The notes below the pieces were generated by a model. That model was not told the origin of the DNA, made no database searches, and saw only the letters and a list, made by a program, of their open reading frames with translations. The translations under genes were made by a program, and so were the position numbers. Positions 53,115-54,744 of a DNA stretch of 54,744 nt are shown here, piece by piece. The stretch covers positions 1-54,744 of the forward strand of contig NZ_QHJG01000002.1 of NCBI RefSeq assembly GCF_003184185.1, written 5' to 3'. Within the stretch, counting starts at the first letter, position 1; every line of letters begins with the position of its first letter. Source of the DNA: Legionella qingyii. Its GTDB lineage: Bacteria > Pseudomonadota > Gammaproteobacteria > Legionellales > Legionellaceae.

Positions 53115-53150
53115 AGAGTCCCTTTTATTTAAAAATTTTTGCTAAAGACA

Positions 53151-53156
53151 TATACT
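53151..53156 (+). promoter_or_regulatory. -10 element of the last gene
   Basis: TATACT lies 28 bases before the ATG at 53185. TTTAAA at 53128-53133 is a poor -35 at 17-bp spacing. Confidence 0.35.
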
Positions 53157-53184
53157 TTGTTATTTTCAAATACATGGATTTTTT

Positions 53185-54561
53185 ATGCAAAGGACTTTAG
53201 CAAAACAATTTTTAGAGCGTGTAACGAAATATCTTAAGAAACAATCCAATCCAGCCATTATCAAAAATACTCTCCATGATTTTAGTTTAAATTCACTTGA
53301 AATTCGTGATCAAGGGTTCAAAAACTTCTTGGCTAAACTCACAGAAGAACCTATTGATTTGGAGCGACTCATTGAGTCTGTAAAAGAAGGTTTGCTAAAC
53401 AATCCACCAATATGCGAGTTACTGGCTTTTATAGAGCACGAAGAATTAATTGCAGATCTAGAGTTAAATGAAATGTCAGAACAGCTGCAAATCCAGCTGA
53501 ATTTATTATGTTTATTCGAGGCATTCGCAGTGACTATGGTAAACAGTTTCACATTGAATGAAGATATCTATAGTTTTACTACAAAACAAAGAAACACTTA
53601 TTATCCTGGAAATCCCATCAATAATTTCTTTTTTTGTTCGAATAGAAATAACTTTTCTCTTTTTAAAAGCCTAAAATTAGTTTCTGTTGACCCCGTGATT
53701 ACTGAAGGTGCATTTATTCGTGCATTAGGAGATGAGGAACTTAGTCAGGAAGAAATTGTTAAAAAATCAAAAGTGTTTATTAAGCAGCATGGATTAGCGC
53801 TGTGGAATGCCAAGATTTGTCCTCCTCCATTAGGTGAAATGCATGATGATTCAGTCAAAAATGTGAGTTTAAATATCTTGGAAGCAACTTGGGAAGAAAA
53901 GTATGAGGAGGATGGTCAACCGGCTGACAATGCTTTTGCAGGGGCTACGCTTATTCGTTTGTTAGAATGCCTTAGACCCTCTCACGGTTATTCTTTTAAA
54001 AATTTAGTTTTGCCTGAGGAAAGCTCAATAACAGAGGAGGGCGAATACAGCTTGTTACCTAACTTAATCATTAATCGACTTCCTAAAAGAGTCAGTCAAT
54101 TTTATGTGTATAAAGAATGGATGCATTTGTACACTAGCTGGAATTTACTGTTTGTAATTCGCAATTTGGATAATAGCAAATTCCTGATGCTTAAACTTCT
54201 TATTCCCTCGGTATTGAATGCTATTCCTATGCAATATATGGAAACGCGGGTTTTTGCCCTTTATCTCATGGGTAATTTATACCATTTCAATAAATTAAGT
54301 ATTTTTAAAGATGAAATTCATCTTGCTAATGGCAAAGCCATATTGGACAAATGGGGAGAAATAAATAAAAAATATGCAGATATTCTGCTAAAAACTTGTA
54401 CCGCTGAATTAGATGAAACGCCTAGAGGTGTTTATCATGATATTTTCGGAGAGCATACTAATTTTTCATTAGCATATCATATAGCAAACTTCATTCGAGA
54501 TTATGATAGTTTTCGGATTACCAATGACGAATCCCCTTCATATGCAATCGATGCGACATAA
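53185..54561 (+). CDS. Uncharacterised large protein
   Basis: I do not recognise this 458-residue protein. It has no signal peptide or clear membrane helix. The N-terminal third is helical and charged (LERVTKYLKKQ, ELIADLELNEMSEQLQIQL). The middle has SYDP-type acidic segments, and the C-terminus ends in a short polar tail (TNDESPSYAIDAT) of the kind seen in type IV substrates, but this alone is weak evidence. It is preceded by a -10 element and followed by an AT-rich gap with a MITE copy at the window edge. Confidence 0.72.
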   Translation: MQRTLAKQFLERVTKYLKKQSNPAIIKNTLHDFSLNSLEIRDQGFKNFLAKLTEEPIDLERLIESVKEGLLNNPPICELLAFIEHEELIADLELNEMSEQLQIQLNLLCLFEAFAVTMVNSFTLNEDIYSFTTKQRNTYYPGNPINNFFFCSNRNNFSLFKSLKLVSVDPVITEGAFIRALGDEELSQEEIVKKSKVFIKQHGLALWNAKICPPPLGEMHDDSVKNVSLNILEATWEEKYEEDGQPADNAFAGATLIRLLECLRPSHGYSFKNLVLPEESSITEEGEYSLLPNLIINRLPKRVSQFYVYKEWMHLYTSWNLLFVIRNLDNSKFLMLKLLIPSVLNAIPMQYMETRVFALYLMGNLYHFNKLSIFKDEIHLANGKAILDKWGEINKKYADILLKTCTAELDETPRGVYHDIFGEHTNFSLAYHIANFIRDYDSFRITNDESPSYAIDAT

Positions 54562-54666
54562 TCCACGAGAATTATTCTTTTGTATCCATTTATAGAGGGA
54601 TCTCATACGTTGATGTGTTGGTTTTTATTTATCTTCATGATAAAACTCAATAATTTTTATTAGGAT

Positions 54667-54744
54667 CAGGACTTCGAAAAATCCCAATCTCTTCGTTAAA
54701 AAATGTTTTTAATTCGGTCATTTAGTCTATCTAAACTCCCTCAT
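54667..54744 (+). mobile_element. Palindromic MITE-like element, copy E (cut by window end)
   Basis: Begins CAGGACTTCGAAAA (one A shorter than the consensus terminal repeat) and continues with the same internal sequence to the last base of the window. Its right end and target duplication lie outside the window. Confidence 0.85.

Noticed and set aside
30387..54744. The repeated elements as a dispersed CRISPR array
   Set aside because: Copies are kilobases apart, each is a self-complementary palindrome with target duplications, and there are no spacers or cas genes.
1..54744. A defence island, prophage or integrative element
   Set aside because: No integrase, tRNA target site, phage structural gene, restriction or toxin-antitoxin pair is visible.

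Overview
The window reads as chromosome of a Legionella-type gammaproteobacterium. The DNA is AT-rich. Signs pointing there are a Pht-type phagosomal MFS transporter, a type IV minor-pilin operon, an NAD-dependent glutamate dehydrogenase of the large bacterial class, and many large coiled-coil or ankyrin-like proteins without clear relatives, interspersed with housekeeping genes. I infer the genus from gene content; I could not test it. I see no rRNA, tRNA, CRISPR array, prophage or complete insertion sequence.

Layout. 1-4.1 kb: three uncharacterised proteins, including a coiled-coil protein with four 37-residue repeats and an ankyrin-like protein. 4.1-6.3 kb: small conserved genes (DUF167, YjbQ, YjdM/PhnA, DJ-1/PfpI, a small membrane protein). 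6.4-10.2 kb, minus strand: a NodB deacetylase and a GT39 plus GT2-GtrA glycosyltransferase pair ending in a good terminator. 10.4-15.1 kb: a large membrane protein, then a coiled-coil repeat protein that appears split by a one-base frameshift at 13,759; a TTAAT direct repeat with 11-bp period (PmrA-box-like) precedes it. 15.2-18.5 kb: VOC protein, AI-2E family permease, small unknown proteins and a gene remnant. 18.6-25 kb: Lhr-type helicase, then the NAD-salvage pair pncB-pncA. 25.3-31.6 kb: unknown protein, two paralogous secreted proteins, YdcF-like, His-rich and CysZ-like proteins, quinone oxidoreductase. 31.9-38.2 kb, minus strand: Rieske oxygenase, TPR-like protein, N-terminally truncated GdhB with a degraded upstream remnant. 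38.2-42 kb: divergent pilE and a fimT-pilW-pilX-pilV minor-pilin operon. 42.3-47.5 kb: GtrA, DUF4349, Cys-rich lipoprotein, Pht-type transporter and an internally repeated protein. 47.9-54.6 kb: outer-membrane barrel, reprolysin-type metalloprotease, subtilisin-type protease and an unknown protein.

The clearest novel element is a family of about 124-bp palindromic mobile repeats (MITE-like). Four complete copies and one cut by the window end lie in the right half. All four complete copies are flanked by 5-bp direct repeats (TAAAA, AATAT, ATAAT, TATTT), and one copy supplies the last codons and stop of the CysZ-like gene. A second set of REP-like hairpins (CCTGGGTGCAGCGAAGC type) lies at 6.4, 15.6, 28.9 and 30.5 kb.

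Functional links: PncA makes nicotinate, which PncB converts to nicotinate mononucleotide; the GT2-GtrA and GT39 proteins fit a lipid-linked sugar donor and its transferase; the minor pilins prime type IV pilus assembly; the two secreted proteases and the barrel protein form an exported-protein group. Several unknown proteins could be Dot/Icm-type effectors, but nothing in the sequence proves this.
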